DNA of 64,000 nucleotides from an uncultured Erysipelotrichaceae bacterium (GTDB lineage Bacteria; Bacillota_I; Bacilli_A; RF39; UBA660): NCBI GenBank assembly GCA_902789225.1, contig CADANC010000004.1, positions 1 to 64,000 of the forward strand, read 5' to 3'. Shown piece by piece: positions 44,666 to 54,151 of this stretch (position 1 is its first letter; each line of letters starts with the position of its first letter). The notes under the pieces were generated by a model. It saw only the letters and a program-made list of their open reading frames with translations, ran no database searches and was not told where the DNA came from. The position numbers and the translations under genes were made by a program.

Positions 44666-45913
44666 ATGGCAAATAATACAATAAAACATGCAACTATTAA
44701 ATTTGAAAAAATGGATAAAAAAGGAATGTATGTAAATGCATCATCTGCTTCAGCTACTCGAATTAAAATTGATAAAAACTATCAAGAAATAGTTAATGCG
44801 TGGAAATCAATTGAAAAAAGCTTTACAAATCTTGAAGGAAAATCAAGTGGTAAAGTTAAGCAAATGTTTACTCAAGCAGTATCTGCAGCAAAAGCTAAAA
44901 GTAATGCAGCTTCAAAAAGAAAGAGTGAATTAGACAGTGGACTTAAAAAAGATGTTCAATCATATGCTAAGACATTATTAAATACAGAAACCCTAACTTC
45001 TTTAATCACAGCCCTTGCTGGAGGAAAGGCTATAGGAGATGTTATTACACCAGAACCAGCAACTCCATCAACTCCAGATACACCTTCAACACCATCAATG
45101 CCAAGTTATAAACATGGTGAATCCCTAGGATCTATTCCTAATTCAGGAAAAGGAGTTAGATATCAAGGTAGTTCAAACTTTACTGATAAAAATGGTAATG
45201 AGTATGTCGCAACAGTTCAATGCGATAGATATAAAAATGATTATCAAGTACTTATTTTTAAGAAGGATGGAAATGGAAATTTCCAACAAATATCTTCAAA
45301 GAAAATACCAACAACACACGGTAATAGTTTATCTACAAAATATAATCATGAAACAAATAAAGTTGAAATATATACAACACAACATTATACAGAACATGAT
45401 TTTAAGGAAAATGGATCTAAAGAAATAGGATTTGACAATACCAAAATTGGAAAATATGAATATGATATAAACAATAATAAATTTGGTAATGGAAAAATAA
45501 TTGATTTAGGAAGAAGCTGTACTGGATCAGTTTCGGCTGATGCAGATAATAATTTATATGCAACGTCAAAAGGATTCACTGTATCTGTTTCAAAAGGAGA
45601 TATTACTGCTCCAGCAAAAACATATAAACTACAAGGTGCTAGTGGATTAGTTCATCAATCTGGATGTATACATGGAGATAAATTCTATAAAGTAATGTGG
45701 GATAAAGATAATGGTAAGAATTATTTATTCACATATGATTTAACAAAGACAAATACTGATGGAAAAGTACCATTTACATCAAAGTTAATAGATAGCGGAG
45801 CAAAAAGAGAAATAGAAGATGTATCTTGGGATAAAAACCTAGGTTTAATTGTTTCTATAAATAATTTGTATACAAAAGCAAATGGAAGATCAACAGAATT
45901 TATAAAAGTTTAA
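44666..45913 (+). CDS. Type VII-linked modular protein, copy 2
   Basis: 415 aa with GGAAGGTGCG upstream. The N-terminal domain is almost residue-for-residue that of the 117-aa protein at 50920 (shared AWKSIEKSFTNLEGKSS, KVKQMFTQAVSAAKAKSN), yet the DNA has many synonymous differences, so the protein is under constraint. A Pro/Thr-rich linker (TPEPATPSTPDTPSTP) leads to the same C-terminal domain as copy 1 (residues about 165-415). No signal peptide. The inferred role is a type VII substrate whose N-terminus mimics the partner protein for export. Confidence 0.78.
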   Translation: MANNTIKHATIKFEKMDKKGMYVNASSASATRIKIDKNYQEIVNAWKSIEKSFTNLEGKSSGKVKQMFTQAVSAAKAKSNAASKRKSELDSGLKKDVQSYAKTLLNTETLTSLITALAGGKAIGDVITPEPATPSTPDTPSTPSMPSYKHGESLGSIPNSGKGVRYQGSSNFTDKNGNEYVATVQCDRYKNDYQVLIFKKDGNGNFQQISSKKIPTTHGNSLSTKYNHETNKVEIYTTQHYTEHDFKENGSKEIGFDNTKIGKYEYDINNNKFGNGKIIDLGRSCTGSVSADADNNLYATSKGFTVSVSKGDITAPAKTYKLQGASGLVHQSGCIHGDKFYKVMWDKDNGKNYLFTYDLTKTNTDGKVPFTSKLIDSGAKREIEDVSWDKNLGLIVSINNLYTKANGRSTEFIKV

Positions 45914-45936
45914 GAAAGTTTATCTTTCTTTTTCTT
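45912..45936 (+). terminator. Rho-independent terminator
   Basis: Stem AAGAAAG/CTTTCTT with a TTTAT loop and a T-rich tail at the stop codon of copy 2. Confidence 0.7.
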
Positions 45937-46003
45937 TTAGTGAAAAAGATATGTTATAATATAAAATAGAGGATAGTAAAAAAATAATTTGGGGTGTAGA
46001 AAT

Positions 46004-49000
46004 ATGATTATATATTTTATTGAAAACGAAAAAATTTATACCTATAAATTACCTAGTGTACCATCAGGAAACTATATATTACATGATTATGATCAAAATG
46101 GTAATAAAAGAAGTTTAATAAATGTAGAAGGTACAAACGGTAAATGGATCATCAAAGAAAATGATGATACAACTTTATATTATCAAGGTGAAATATATAA
46201 AGAACTACAACTAATCCCATATTATTTCTATCAAATGGTAGCATATGGTACAGATAGTATTGTAGTTTATGTTGCTCCTGGATATGACAACACATTCCAA
46301 TGTTATCAAATGACAAATGATACTAAAATAGTTGTTGGTGATACTAACTATGATGTAAATTATTCTTTCTTATCAGAAAAGACTTTGGAAATTACATTGA
46401 AGAACAATATTTTTTCATTTAAATCATTATCTTCTAATGCAAATATATATGTAAATAAAAATAAAATGACTGAAGGAAAATTAAATAATTTTGATGAAAT
46501 ATTCTGCAACGGAATTAGATTAATATTTTTAGGAAATAAAATATATATGAACAATCCTGATCAAAATCTAATGATTATTTCAAATAACTTAACTAATCCA
46601 ACATATACACTAGCAGCAGAAAATTTCACTCCTCAAACAGAATTATTTAGAGATTTCTATGATGCAAAAGATTATTATTATAAATCTCAAGTTTTCTTAA
46701 AAGGAATAGAAAAAATAGATTTAACAATAGCTAATCCACCTCAAAAACAAGTAGAGAAGAAAAATCCTTTATTAATGACTATAATACCTTCATTATTATT
46801 AGGATCTACATCTATTTTAATGGGATATTTTGCTTTCATAAACATGGGCAAAAAAGGAGAAGATTGGGAAAACAATATCTTAACTATAATAATGTGTGTA
46901 ACAATGTTAGTAGCAAGCATTATATGGCCTTTTGTAGAAAGATTTTATGAAAGATTTGTTGATTTTAATACAGAACAAAATCGTAAAAGAAGATATAAAA
47001 AATACTTAATTGAAAAAGAAAAGATTTTAAAGCAAAAACAAAATGATCAAAAAGTAGCTTTAATAGAAAATTATATTTCTCTTAAAGAATGTCAAGAAAC
47101 AATTCTAAAGAAAACTCCTAATTTATTTTCAAGAAACTGGGATAATAATGCATTCTTAGAAGTTAGACTAGGAGTAGGTGATGTTTCTTTATTTGGAGAC
47201 ATAATTCATGAAAAACAAGAATATAAAGAAGTAGATGACAAACTACTTGATATGGCTGATAAACTTATAAGTAAATATGACCATATACCTGATGCTCCTT
47301 TTCACTTATCTTTATATGAAAAGAAAGATGTAGTCTTTATCTCATCAGAAAAAACACTATTATGGCAAGTAATGGAATCAATAATATTACAATTGATTAC
47401 ATATCATAGTTACTACAATCTAAAAATAGTTATATTAACTAATAAAGGAAATGATAACGCTCTACAATTATTAAAAGATTCTCCATTCTGTTTCAGTGAT
47501 GATAAGAAAACTAGATATTATGCTGAAGAGTTTGAAGAAGGTCAATTTGTTTCAGATAGTTTAGTTGAAATATTTAATTATAGATTAAAAGCATCAGAAA
47601 CAGAAAAGAATGAAGAAGGAGAAAGAAATCAAAAGAATTTCCCATATTATTTAATTATTTCTGATAATATAAATAATTATCATAATTTAAGAATTATTAA
47701 TGAAGTATTAGAAACAAAAATTAATTGTGGATTTGGTATTATTACATTTGATAGTAAAATTAGTAATGTTCCAGATGGGTTTAAAAACTTTGTATCTTTC
47801 GATGAAAAAGAAGGCCATTTCTTTACATCTGATATGAAAGATGAAAAATTAAAAAGCTTTAAAATTGAACTACCACAAGATATAAATATAACTGCATGTA
47901 TAAATGCTGTTTCAAATACTCCTATATTAAAACAAACAACTGATTCATCTAATCTTCCTGAAACTCTAGGATTCTTAGAAATGTATGGAGTAGGAAAAAT
48001 AGAACAATTAAATATTGAGAATAGATGGAAAACATCAAATATTTCTCAATCTTTACAAGCTCCAGTAGGAGTAGACGTTAATGGAAATATATTGAGTTTA
48101 GATTTACATGAGAAAAAGCATGGACCTCACGGACTTATTGCAGGTATGACTGGTTCAGGTAAATCAGAATTCATTATAAGTTATGTATTATCTTTAGCAA
48201 TTAACTATAGTCCAAGAGAAGTTCAATTTGTGCTTATTGACTACAAAGGTGGAGGTTTAGCCGGAGCTTTCGAAAACAGAAAGACAAATAAAAAACTACC
48301 ACATTTAGTAGGAACTATAACTAACTTAGATAAATCAGAAATGAACAGAACTTTAGTATCAATTAATTCAGAATTGCATAGACGTCAAAGAATATTCAAT
48401 GAAGCTAAAGAAAGACTTAATACAGGTACAATAGATATTTATAAATATCAGCAATTAGTAAGAGAAGGTAAATTAGAAGAACCTTTATCACACTTATTTA
48501 TAATATGTGATGAGTTCGCCGAATTAAAACAACAACAACCTGATTTCATGGAAGAATTAATATCAACTGCCCGTATCGGACGTTCATTAGGAGTTCACTT
48601 AATCTTAGCAACTCAAAAACCATCAGGTGTAGTAGATGATCAAATTTGGTCAAACTCTAAATTTAAAGTATGTTGTAAGGTTCAAACTGCAGAAGACTCT
48701 ACAGAAATGATTAATAAGCCAGATGCTGCATTCATAAAAGAAGTAGGTAGATTCTACTTACAAGTAGGTTATGATGAATACTTTACTCAAGGTCAATCTG
48801 CTTATACTGGTGTTAATTACATACCTTCTGATAAGATAAAATCAACAGTCGCAACAGATATAGAAATAATCAACAACTATGGTGAAATCATTAAATCAAT
48901 AAAAGAAGAAAAAGAAGAAGAATCTCGAGAAAGTAGAGGAGAAGAACTAGTAAATATTATTGATTATCTAATTGAGGTTGCTAAAAAAGAAGGTTACGAA

Positions 49001-50578
49001 AATTCTCAATTATGGTTAGATAGTATACCAGAAGAAGTTCTTTATACTAATCTTAGAAATGCTTATAATTATGAAGCTAAACCATATGATATAAAACCAC
49101 TTATTGGTGTATTTGATGATCCTGCCAATCAAAGACAAGGACCAGTTAACTTAGATTTAGTAGAAAGAGGCAATACATTTATTAGTGGAATAGCTGGATC
49201 TGGAAAATCTACATTAATATCTACAATGCTTTATTCAATAGTAACTAACCATTCACCTCAAGAAGTAAATATATTTATAATAGATTTATTAACAGAATCA
49301 CTAACTAAATTTATGAACTTTCCACAAGTTAGTGAAGTTATAACTAGATCAGACAGTTCAAAAATAAACAAATTATTCTACTTTTTACAAAATCAAGTTG
49401 AAAAGAGAAAACGTTACTATGCTTTAAATGGTGGAAACTTTGAATATGAAAAAGCTGAAGGAAAAACAACATTCCCTTCATACATCATAGTAGTAAATGG
49501 AATTGAAGTATTAAAAGAAGGCTATGAAGACTTAGTTTCTAATGTATTTGGAAGTTTAGCTAGAGAAGTTAATCATTATGGAATTTATTTCTATGTAACA
49601 GGAACTGAACCTGGTGCATTAGGATTTACTCTAGAAAATAGTTTCTCAACAAATATTACAATGAGATTAGCTGATACAACAGTATATTCAACTGTATTTG
49701 GACTAGGATGCCCAGTACCAAAAACTAATCCAGGTAGAGGTATTATAGAAATAGAAGGAAGTCCATATGAATTCCAAGCAGCTGAAATATCTAGAATGGA
49801 AGATTTAGATCAGGTAATGAAAGCTACTAAGTTAACACTTAATCAAGCATATGCTGAAAAAGCACCAGCATTACCAACAATACCAACTTATGTTAATATT
49901 TCATCATTAAGAAATGAACAAATCTCTTTAGCATCTCTTCCAATAGGATTCGAAGAAAAGAGTGCATGCTTAATGTATTATGATTTTTCTGATTTAATTA
50001 ACATTATTACATATGGAAATATAAAGAGTGCTTTATCTTTCACAGGAGCACTAGTAACATTATTTCAATTTCTAAATAATACAAAGAATTTTGTAATATC
50101 ATCAAATAAAGATTTTGAAATAAATAATATAAAAGAAAATACAAAAGTATATACAAATAGTTTTATAAATATTATTAAAGTTTTAAATACTAACTTTAAC
50201 AAATTAAGAGAAGAACCTAATGATAATATGTATATAGTAACTATATTTGATTACAATGAATTACAAGTTTTCTTAAAAGGTAAACAAAAAGAGGATCCTT
50301 CAATAATAACTTTAGATGATTTAATTGTTAATTCAAAAGATTTGAAAAATATTAGATATATTATAGTAGATGGAACATCTCATATGAAAACATTTGATAA
50401 TTATGCTTGGTACAACCTAGTACAACAAAATAAAGGAATATTATTAAGTAAAAATATTGAAGATCAAGAACTATTTAAAACTGATGAAATGATGATTGAA
50501 CAACAAACTATAAATAGAGATGAAGCGGTTGTATTTGTTAATAATACACAAGATACAATTAAATTTATAAATATGTAG
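46004..50578 (+). CDS. essC: EssC/YukBA-type FtsK-SpoIIIE ATPase of type VII secretion
   Basis: 1524 aa from the ATG at 46004 with GGGGTGTAG upstream. An N-terminal FHA-like region (to about 200), two TM helices (about 255-318), then FtsK domains. D1 has Walker A GMTGSGKSEF (about 714), DYKGGG and Walker B LFIICDEFAEL (about 832). D2 has GIAGSGKSTL (about 1062). The C-terminal D3 keeps the fold outline without a proper Walker A. This is the EssC layout of Bacillota type VIIb systems, which form the membrane motor for WXG100 proteins. Length and domain order are normal. Confidence 0.93.
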   Translation: MIIYFIENEKIYTYKLPSVPSGNYILHDYDQNGNKRSLINVEGTNGKWIIKENDDTTLYYQGEIYKELQLIPYYFYQMVAYGTDSIVVYVAPGYDNTFQCYQMTNDTKIVVGDTNYDVNYSFLSEKTLEITLKNNIFSFKSLSSNANIYVNKNKMTEGKLNNFDEIFCNGIRLIFLGNKIYMNNPDQNLMIISNNLTNPTYTLAAENFTPQTELFRDFYDAKDYYYKSQVFLKGIEKIDLTIANPPQKQVEKKNPLLMTIIPSLLLGSTSILMGYFAFINMGKKGEDWENNILTIIMCVTMLVASIIWPFVERFYERFVDFNTEQNRKRRYKKYLIEKEKILKQKQNDQKVALIENYISLKECQETILKKTPNLFSRNWDNNAFLEVRLGVGDVSLFGDIIHEKQEYKEVDDKLLDMADKLISKYDHIPDAPFHLSLYEKKDVVFISSEKTLLWQVMESIILQLITYHSYYNLKIVILTNKGNDNALQLLKDSPFCFSDDKKTRYYAEEFEEGQFVSDSLVEIFNYRLKASETEKNEEGERNQKNFPYYLIISDNINNYHNLRIINEVLETKINCGFGIITFDSKISNVPDGFKNFVSFDEKEGHFFTSDMKDEKLKSFKIELPQDINITACINAVSNTPILKQTTDSSNLPETLGFLEMYGVGKIEQLNIENRWKTSNISQSLQAPVGVDVNGNILSLDLHEKKHGPHGLIAGMTGSGKSEFIISYVLSLAINYSPREVQFVLIDYKGGGLAGAFENRKTNKKLPHLVGTITNLDKSEMNRTLVSINSELHRRQRIFNEAKERLNTGTIDIYKYQQLVREGKLEEPLSHLFIICDEFAELKQQQPDFMEELISTARIGRSLGVHLILATQKPSGVVDDQIWSNSKFKVCCKVQTAEDSTEMINKPDAAFIKEVGRFYLQVGYDEYFTQGQSAYTGVNYIPSDKIKSTVATDIEIINNYGEIIKSIKEEKEEESRESRGEELVNIIDYLIEVAKKEGYENSQLWLDSIPEEVLYTNLRNAYNYEAKPYDIKPLIGVFDDPANQRQGPVNLDLVERGNTFISGIAGSGKSTLISTMLYSIVTNHSPQEVNIFIIDLLTESLTKFMNFPQVSEVITRSDSSKINKLFYFLQNQVEKRKRYYALNGGNFEYEKAEGKTTFPSYIIVVNGIEVLKEGYEDLVSNVFGSLAREVNHYGIYFYVTGTEPGALGFTLENSFSTNITMRLADTTVYSTVFGLGCPVPKTNPGRGIIEIEGSPYEFQAAEISRMEDLDQVMKATKLTLNQAYAEKAPALPTIPTYVNISSLRNEQISLASLPIGFEEKSACLMYYDFSDLINIITYGNIKSALSFTGALVTLFQFLNNTKNFVISSNKDFEINNIKENTKVYTNSFINIIKVLNTNFNKLREEPNDNMYIVTIFDYNELQVFLKGKQKEDPSIITLDDLIVNSKDLKNIRYIIVDGTSHMKTFDNYAWYNLVQQNKGILLSKNIEDQELFKTDEMMIEQQTINRDEAVVFVNNTQDTIKFINM

Positions 50579-50586
50579 GTGATAAA

Positions 50587-50835
50587 ATGGACAAAATATT
50601 AGTAAGTATTTATGTATTAAGAATAGATGAGACCTTTGATATATATATTCCAATTAATAAAAATACACAGGAAGCATTAAACCTAATACAAAAAGAAATA
50701 GTAAATTTATCTAATGAAACTTATATAATAAATGAAAAGGCTATGTTATATACAGAAAACGGTACTGTAATAAATACCAATAATATGGTAAGATTTTCCG
50801 GATTAACCAATGGTCAAAAGTTATTATTAGTATAA
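50587..50835 (+). CDS. esaB: YukD/EsaB-type ubiquitin-like protein
   Basis: 82 aa, 8 bp after essC with GTAGGTGAT upstream. Short beta-grasp pattern: ILVSIYVLRIDETFDIYIPINKNTQEALNLIQKEI, then MLYTENGTVINTNNMVRFSGLTNGQKLLLV, which ends like EsaB/YukD. These cytoplasmic ubiquitin-like proteins are required for or regulate type VIIb secretion. Similarity is mainly in size, fold pattern and place in the locus. Confidence 0.8.
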   Translation: MDKILVSIYVLRIDETFDIYIPINKNTQEALNLIQKEIVNLSNETYIINEKAMLYTENGTVINTNNMVRFSGLTNGQKLLLV

Positions 50836-50858
50836 AATTGTCAAATTTAATTAAAAAA

Positions 50859-50887
50859 TTGACATAAAATATTTAAATTAGTATAAT
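50859..50887 (+). promoter_or_regulatory. Strong promoter of the WXG substrate genes
   Basis: A perfect TTGACA, a 17-bp spacer and a perfect TATAAT between esaB and the first small substrate gene, allowing higher expression of substrates than of the motor. Confidence 0.85.
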
Positions 50888-50919
50888 TAAATTAAACTAG
50901 AAAGGAGAGTTTTTATAGT

Positions 50920-51273
50920 ATGGCAAGTGTCACAATCAAACATTCAACAATTAAGTTTGAGAAAATGGATAAAAAAGCAATGTATGTAAATGCATCATCA
51001 GCTTCATCTTCTCGTGCTAAAGTTGATAAAAATTACCAAGCAATTGTTAATGCATGGAAATCAATTGAAAAAAGTTTTACAAACCTTGAAGGAAAGTCAA
51101 GCGGTAAAGTAAAACAAATGTTTACTCAAGCAGTATCTGCTGCTAAAGCAAAGAGTAATGCAGCTTCAAAGAGAAAGAGTGAATTAGATAGTGGACTTAA
51201 AAAAGATGTTCAATCTTATGCAAGAACATTATTAGATACAAAAACTTTAGAAAGCTTAATTAAACAATTATAA
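50920..51273 (+). CDS. WXG-like small helical secreted protein
   Basis: 117 aa with GAAAGGAGAG upstream. Helix-turn-helix pattern: NYQAIVNAWKSIEKSFTNLEGKSSGKVKQMF, with Trp at the usual place though not a strict WxG, and a long second helix (AKAKSNAASKRKSELDSGLKKDVQSYARTLL). The same module forms the N-terminus of the 44666 protein. No signal peptide. Likely exported by the EssC machine, perhaps as the partner of the next protein. Confidence 0.8.
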   Translation: MASVTIKHSTIKFEKMDKKAMYVNASSASSSRAKVDKNYQAIVNAWKSIEKSFTNLEGKSSGKVKQMFTQAVSAAKAKSNAASKRKSELDSGLKKDVQSYARTLLDTKTLESLIKQL

Positions 51274-51300
51274 TATAATAATAGGAAGGAAGTGTAATAA

Positions 51301-51591
51301 ATGGCAACAAACGACGTTGGTGGAATTACTGACAGAAACTTACTTAATACTGAATACAAAAACTTAGATGCACAATTAGATATAATTGAAAAAAATCTTA
51401 ACGCAATGTATACAAATTTAAATAGCTTAAATAAATCAGGATGGCATGGTGGAACTAGAGCTTATAATGTTTACACAAATATAGCAGCTAATTACAAAAA
51501 TAATGTTGCTAAAGTTAAAGTATTCGAAAAAGTATTGTCATATCTAAATAAATATAGAAAAGCCTTAAATGGTGCTGCAGATTATAAGTAA
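51301..51591 (+). CDS. WXG100 protein (EsxA-like)
   Basis: 96 aa with AGGAAGGAAGTG upstream. Size and helical hairpin are those of WXG100 proteins, with a strict WxG at the turn (KSGWHGGTRAYNVYTN). The C-terminus (KVLSYLNKYRKALNG) contains a YxxxxL-like end that may serve as the secretion signal. It is the canonical substrate of the EssC system, encoded between its relatives. Confidence 0.9.
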   Translation: MATNDVGGITDRNLLNTEYKNLDAQLDIIEKNLNAMYTNLNSLNKSGWHGGTRAYNVYTNIAANYKNNVAKVKVFEKVLSYLNKYRKALNGAADYK

Positions 51592-51611
51592 TAGAATAGA
51601 AAGGAGTAAAA

Positions 51612-52022
51612 ATGGAAGAAGAAAATCTAGTAAATGCTGAAGATGTAGAAAAAGAAGTTTCAGCAGAAGAACTAAGTGAATCAACTGGTGTGAAAGAATA
51701 CATCAAGAATAATCCTGAACTAGCTAAAGCTTATAATGATTCTGGTGCAACAGATGAAGATATTAACAAGATAATTGAATCAAATCCAGAATTAAAAGAC
51801 GCATTAAATTATTTAAATAATAATAATGTAAAATTAACTGACGATATGATGGACCCTGAGCCTGAGATCGATGAAGAAGAATTAGCAGAATCAGAAGCAG
51901 CTGACGAAATTCTAGAAGAAAATGTTAGCGAAGAAGAAATAGATTCTACTGTTAATGATCTACAAGATGAAGGAGAAGTAGAGGAAGAAGAAATAGCAGA
52001 AGACGTTGATTCTATGTTTTAA
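51612..52022 (+). CDS. Acidic protein of the type VII locus
   Basis: 136 aa with GAAAGGAGT upstream. Very rich in Glu and Asp, with a small helical middle (VKEYIKNNPELAKAYNDSGATDEDINKIIESNPELKDAL) that contains two NPEL(A/K) repeats. No TM segment or signal peptide. I do not recognise it. Last gene of the substrate operon and followed by its terminator; it could be a chaperone or a co-secreted protein. Confidence 0.65.
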   Translation: MEEENLVNAEDVEKEVSAEELSESTGVKEYIKNNPELAKAYNDSGATDEDINKIIESNPELKDALNYLNNNNVKLTDDMMDPEPEIDEEELAESEAADEILEENVSEEEIDSTVNDLQDEGEVEEEEIAEDVDSMF

Positions 52023-52030
52023 AAGTAAAA

Positions 52031-52055
52031 AAGAAGTGTAAACTTCTTTTTTTTT
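52031..52055 (+). terminator. Terminator of the type VII locus
   Basis: Stem AAGAAGT/ACTTCTT with a GTAA loop and T9. Confidence 0.85.
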
Positions 52056-52085
52056 AAATTTTTTAATTTTTTTTTAAAAAAAGTA

Positions 52086-52114
52086 TTTACAAATAAAAAT
52101 TCAGGTGCTATACT
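52086..52114 (+). promoter_or_regulatory. Extended -10 promoter of structured RNA 1
   Basis: TTTACA, a 17-bp spacer ending in TGC and TATACT. The layout (TTTACA, 17 bp, TGN, TATA) is the same as at RNA 2 (57467-57495). Confidence 0.7.
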
Positions 52115-52119
52115 AATAA

Positions 52120-52386
52120 TACAGTAAAGGTAATTCTAAACGGTTATCTTTACTAAGAGGAAAACATATTGTTAATCAAGTATTAATAATATGACTACTC
52201 AAAAGATACTTAGAAGGAACATATCTTGATTGTTGCTAGGTCAGGACTAAACTCACGGTAAGGGTGATAAGCGCAAGTCACGTTTATAATGTGCGGAGTT
52301 CCGTAAAACATGTTTGAGAAAATATCCAAGATTCGAATTTAATCTAAAGCTAAGGTTTTATTTGATAGGATATTTTCTTTTTTTTT
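52120..52386 (+). ncRNA. Candidate structured RNA 1 (about 265 nt), homologous to the RNA at 57.5 kb
   Basis: No coding frame. 5' hairpin AGTAAAG/CTTTACT; AATCAAG (52175 region) can pair with CTTGATT (52226 region); GTGA/TCAC around TAAGCGCAAG. The 3' part has GTTCCG..AAACATGTTTGAG (52298-52318) and a terminator stem GAAAATATCC (52318-52327) / GGATATTTTC (52368-52377) with T9. It encloses a second stem topped by the loop AAAGCTAAG (52346-52354). The 3' motif and loop recur in RNA 2. It is not tmRNA, RNase P RNA or SRP RNA by hallmark motifs. Possibly of the raiA-motif size class, but I cannot confirm any family. Confidence 0.7.
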
Positions 52387-52431
52387 ATTTCAAAAAAAAA
52401 ATAATATGATAAACTAATATTGGAGGTTCCC

Positions 52432-54102
52432 ATGAAGACATCTAATAAAAAGAAGAAAAAACAATTTAAATCATTTATTACTAATAAAAAGAATATAGTA
52501 ATTTTTATTTTTTTAATATTATTAATAGTACTTTCTATCGCTGTATATTTAAAAATACACAATAATATCATAGAAGAAAATTTAAATGATCATGATTGGA
52601 TGGAAGATAATATTAATATTGTTAAAAATCCAATATTAGGAAAAAATATATATTATGTTGAAAAAGAAAAATATGTAGACACATATAATTTAGATTATCA
52701 AGAAATTACTAATAGTAAGATTTCTGAATTAATTCAAAATACAGAAGAAATGGTTGCTATATATAATCCATACGGAACTAATATTAGTAGTTTAAATATA
52801 TACTTAAAAAATGCTCCTAATAGTATTAAATATAAAGTAATAGTAAAAGATAAAAATGATTTTGAAAGAGAACTAAATCCAGGAAAAACAGCATATGAAT
52901 TAATTGGTTTAATTCCAGGAGAAGTAAATAATATTGAAATAACTATTAATGAAGAAATATTTAAATATAAGATAGATTTAACAAGTATTAAATTTAATTC
53001 ACAAATAGAGTTGAAATCTAAAAAAGGAGATTCTAATAAAGAATTATCAAGTGGATTATTTGTAATATTAGGAAATACTAATAAGAAGAATAGTTTTGTA
53101 TCATTCTATGATAATGAAGGTACTTTACGTGGAGAAATGCCTATAATAAACTATAGAGCAAACAAAATTATGTTTAGAAACGATAGACTATATATGAGTA
53201 TTTCAGAATCAAAAATAGCAGAAATTAATAATTTAGGTCAAGTTACAGAGATATATAGTACAGGAAAATATAATCTTCATCATGATTATACATTTGATGA
53301 TTCAGGAGATCTAATAATTCTTGCAACAGAAAGAGATTCATTAACAGATGAAGATATTATAATTAGATTAGATTTAGATACTAAAGAAATATTTAAATTA
53401 ATTGATTTTAAAGATCTATTAAAAGAATATTATGAAAAAACATCATACAGTGTCGATTCATATCATGATGGATCAGAAACTGGATATGATTGGATTCATA
53501 TTAATTCAATTAACTATAGTGAAGGAAATGTTTATGCAAGTTCTAGAGAAACATCTTCTATATTTAAAATTGAAAATATAGAAAAAATTCCTAATCTAGT
53601 TTCAATTATTGGAAATCAAGAAATTTGGAAGAATACAGAATATTTTGATCTTGTTTACACTAAAAAAGGAGATTTTACAGTAAATGCAGGACAAAATAAT
53701 GTAGGATATAAAAAAGAAAGTAACGGAATATATTATCTAACTATGTTTAATAATAATTTTGGAAATACACCTACAAGAAAAGACTTTAATTATGAAAGTA
53801 TTGGTGTAAAGAATACTACACTAGCAGAAGGAGATAATTCATATTATTATGTTTATAAAGTAGATGAAACAAATAAAACATATGAACTTGTGAAAAACAT
53901 AAAAGTAGATTATTCACCATTATCAGGAAGTGTAAAAGAACTAGGAAATGGAAATACATTAATAACATCAGGAGATAAAGGAATAATATATGAATTTGAT
54001 AACGAAAGTAATCTAATAATGAAATATAACATTGAATTAAATAAAAATAATATCTATAGAACTGATAAAATTACATTTAATAATTTTTACTTTAAAGGTT
54101 AG
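52432..54102 (+). CDS. Membrane-anchored arylsulfotransferase (ASST)-like protein
   Basis: 556 aa from the ATG at 52432 with TTGGAGGTTCC upstream. A Lys-rich start and one TM helix (about 20-42) anchor the protein outside. The N-terminal beta domain contains AIYNPYGTNISSLNIYL, typical of ASST proteins, then a propeller with the His pair region YNLHHDYTFDDSGDLIILA and YDWIHINSINYSEGNVYASSRETSS (catalytic-site His and Arg candidates). Family enzymes transfer sulfuryl groups between phenols. Many Bacillota members have unknown substrates. Confidence 0.82.
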   Translation: MKTSNKKKKKQFKSFITNKKNIVIFIFLILLIVLSIAVYLKIHNNIIEENLNDHDWMEDNINIVKNPILGKNIYYVEKEKYVDTYNLDYQEITNSKISELIQNTEEMVAIYNPYGTNISSLNIYLKNAPNSIKYKVIVKDKNDFERELNPGKTAYELIGLIPGEVNNIEITINEEIFKYKIDLTSIKFNSQIELKSKKGDSNKELSSGLFVILGNTNKKNSFVSFYDNEGTLRGEMPIINYRANKIMFRNDRLYMSISESKIAEINNLGQVTEIYSTGKYNLHHDYTFDDSGDLIILATERDSLTDEDIIIRLDLDTKEIFKLIDFKDLLKEYYEKTSYSVDSYHDGSETGYDWIHINSINYSEGNVYASSRETSSIFKIENIEKIPNLVSIIGNQEIWKNTEYFDLVYTKKGDFTVNAGQNNVGYKKESNGIYYLTMFNNNFGNTPTRKDFNYESIGVKNTTLAEGDNSYYYVYKVDETNKTYELVKNIKVDYSPLSGSVKELGNGNTLITSGDKGIIYEFDNESNLIMKYNIELNKNNIYRTDKITFNNFYFKG

Positions 54103-54118
54103 TTTTACTAACCTTTTT
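54094..54118 (+). terminator. Rho-independent terminator
   Basis: Stem AAAGGTTAG/CTAACCTTT with a 5-nt loop; the stop codon lies in the stem. Confidence 0.8.
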
Positions 54119-54151
54119 ATTTTATATATAATAAATATAGGAGGAATTAAT

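Noticed and set aside
52120-52386. Identity of structured RNA 1 as SRP RNA, from the stretch GGTCAGGAC
   Set aside because: The conserved GGAAGGAAGCAGC-type tip of the SRP Alu/S domain hairpin is missing and the 3' terminator architecture is different.
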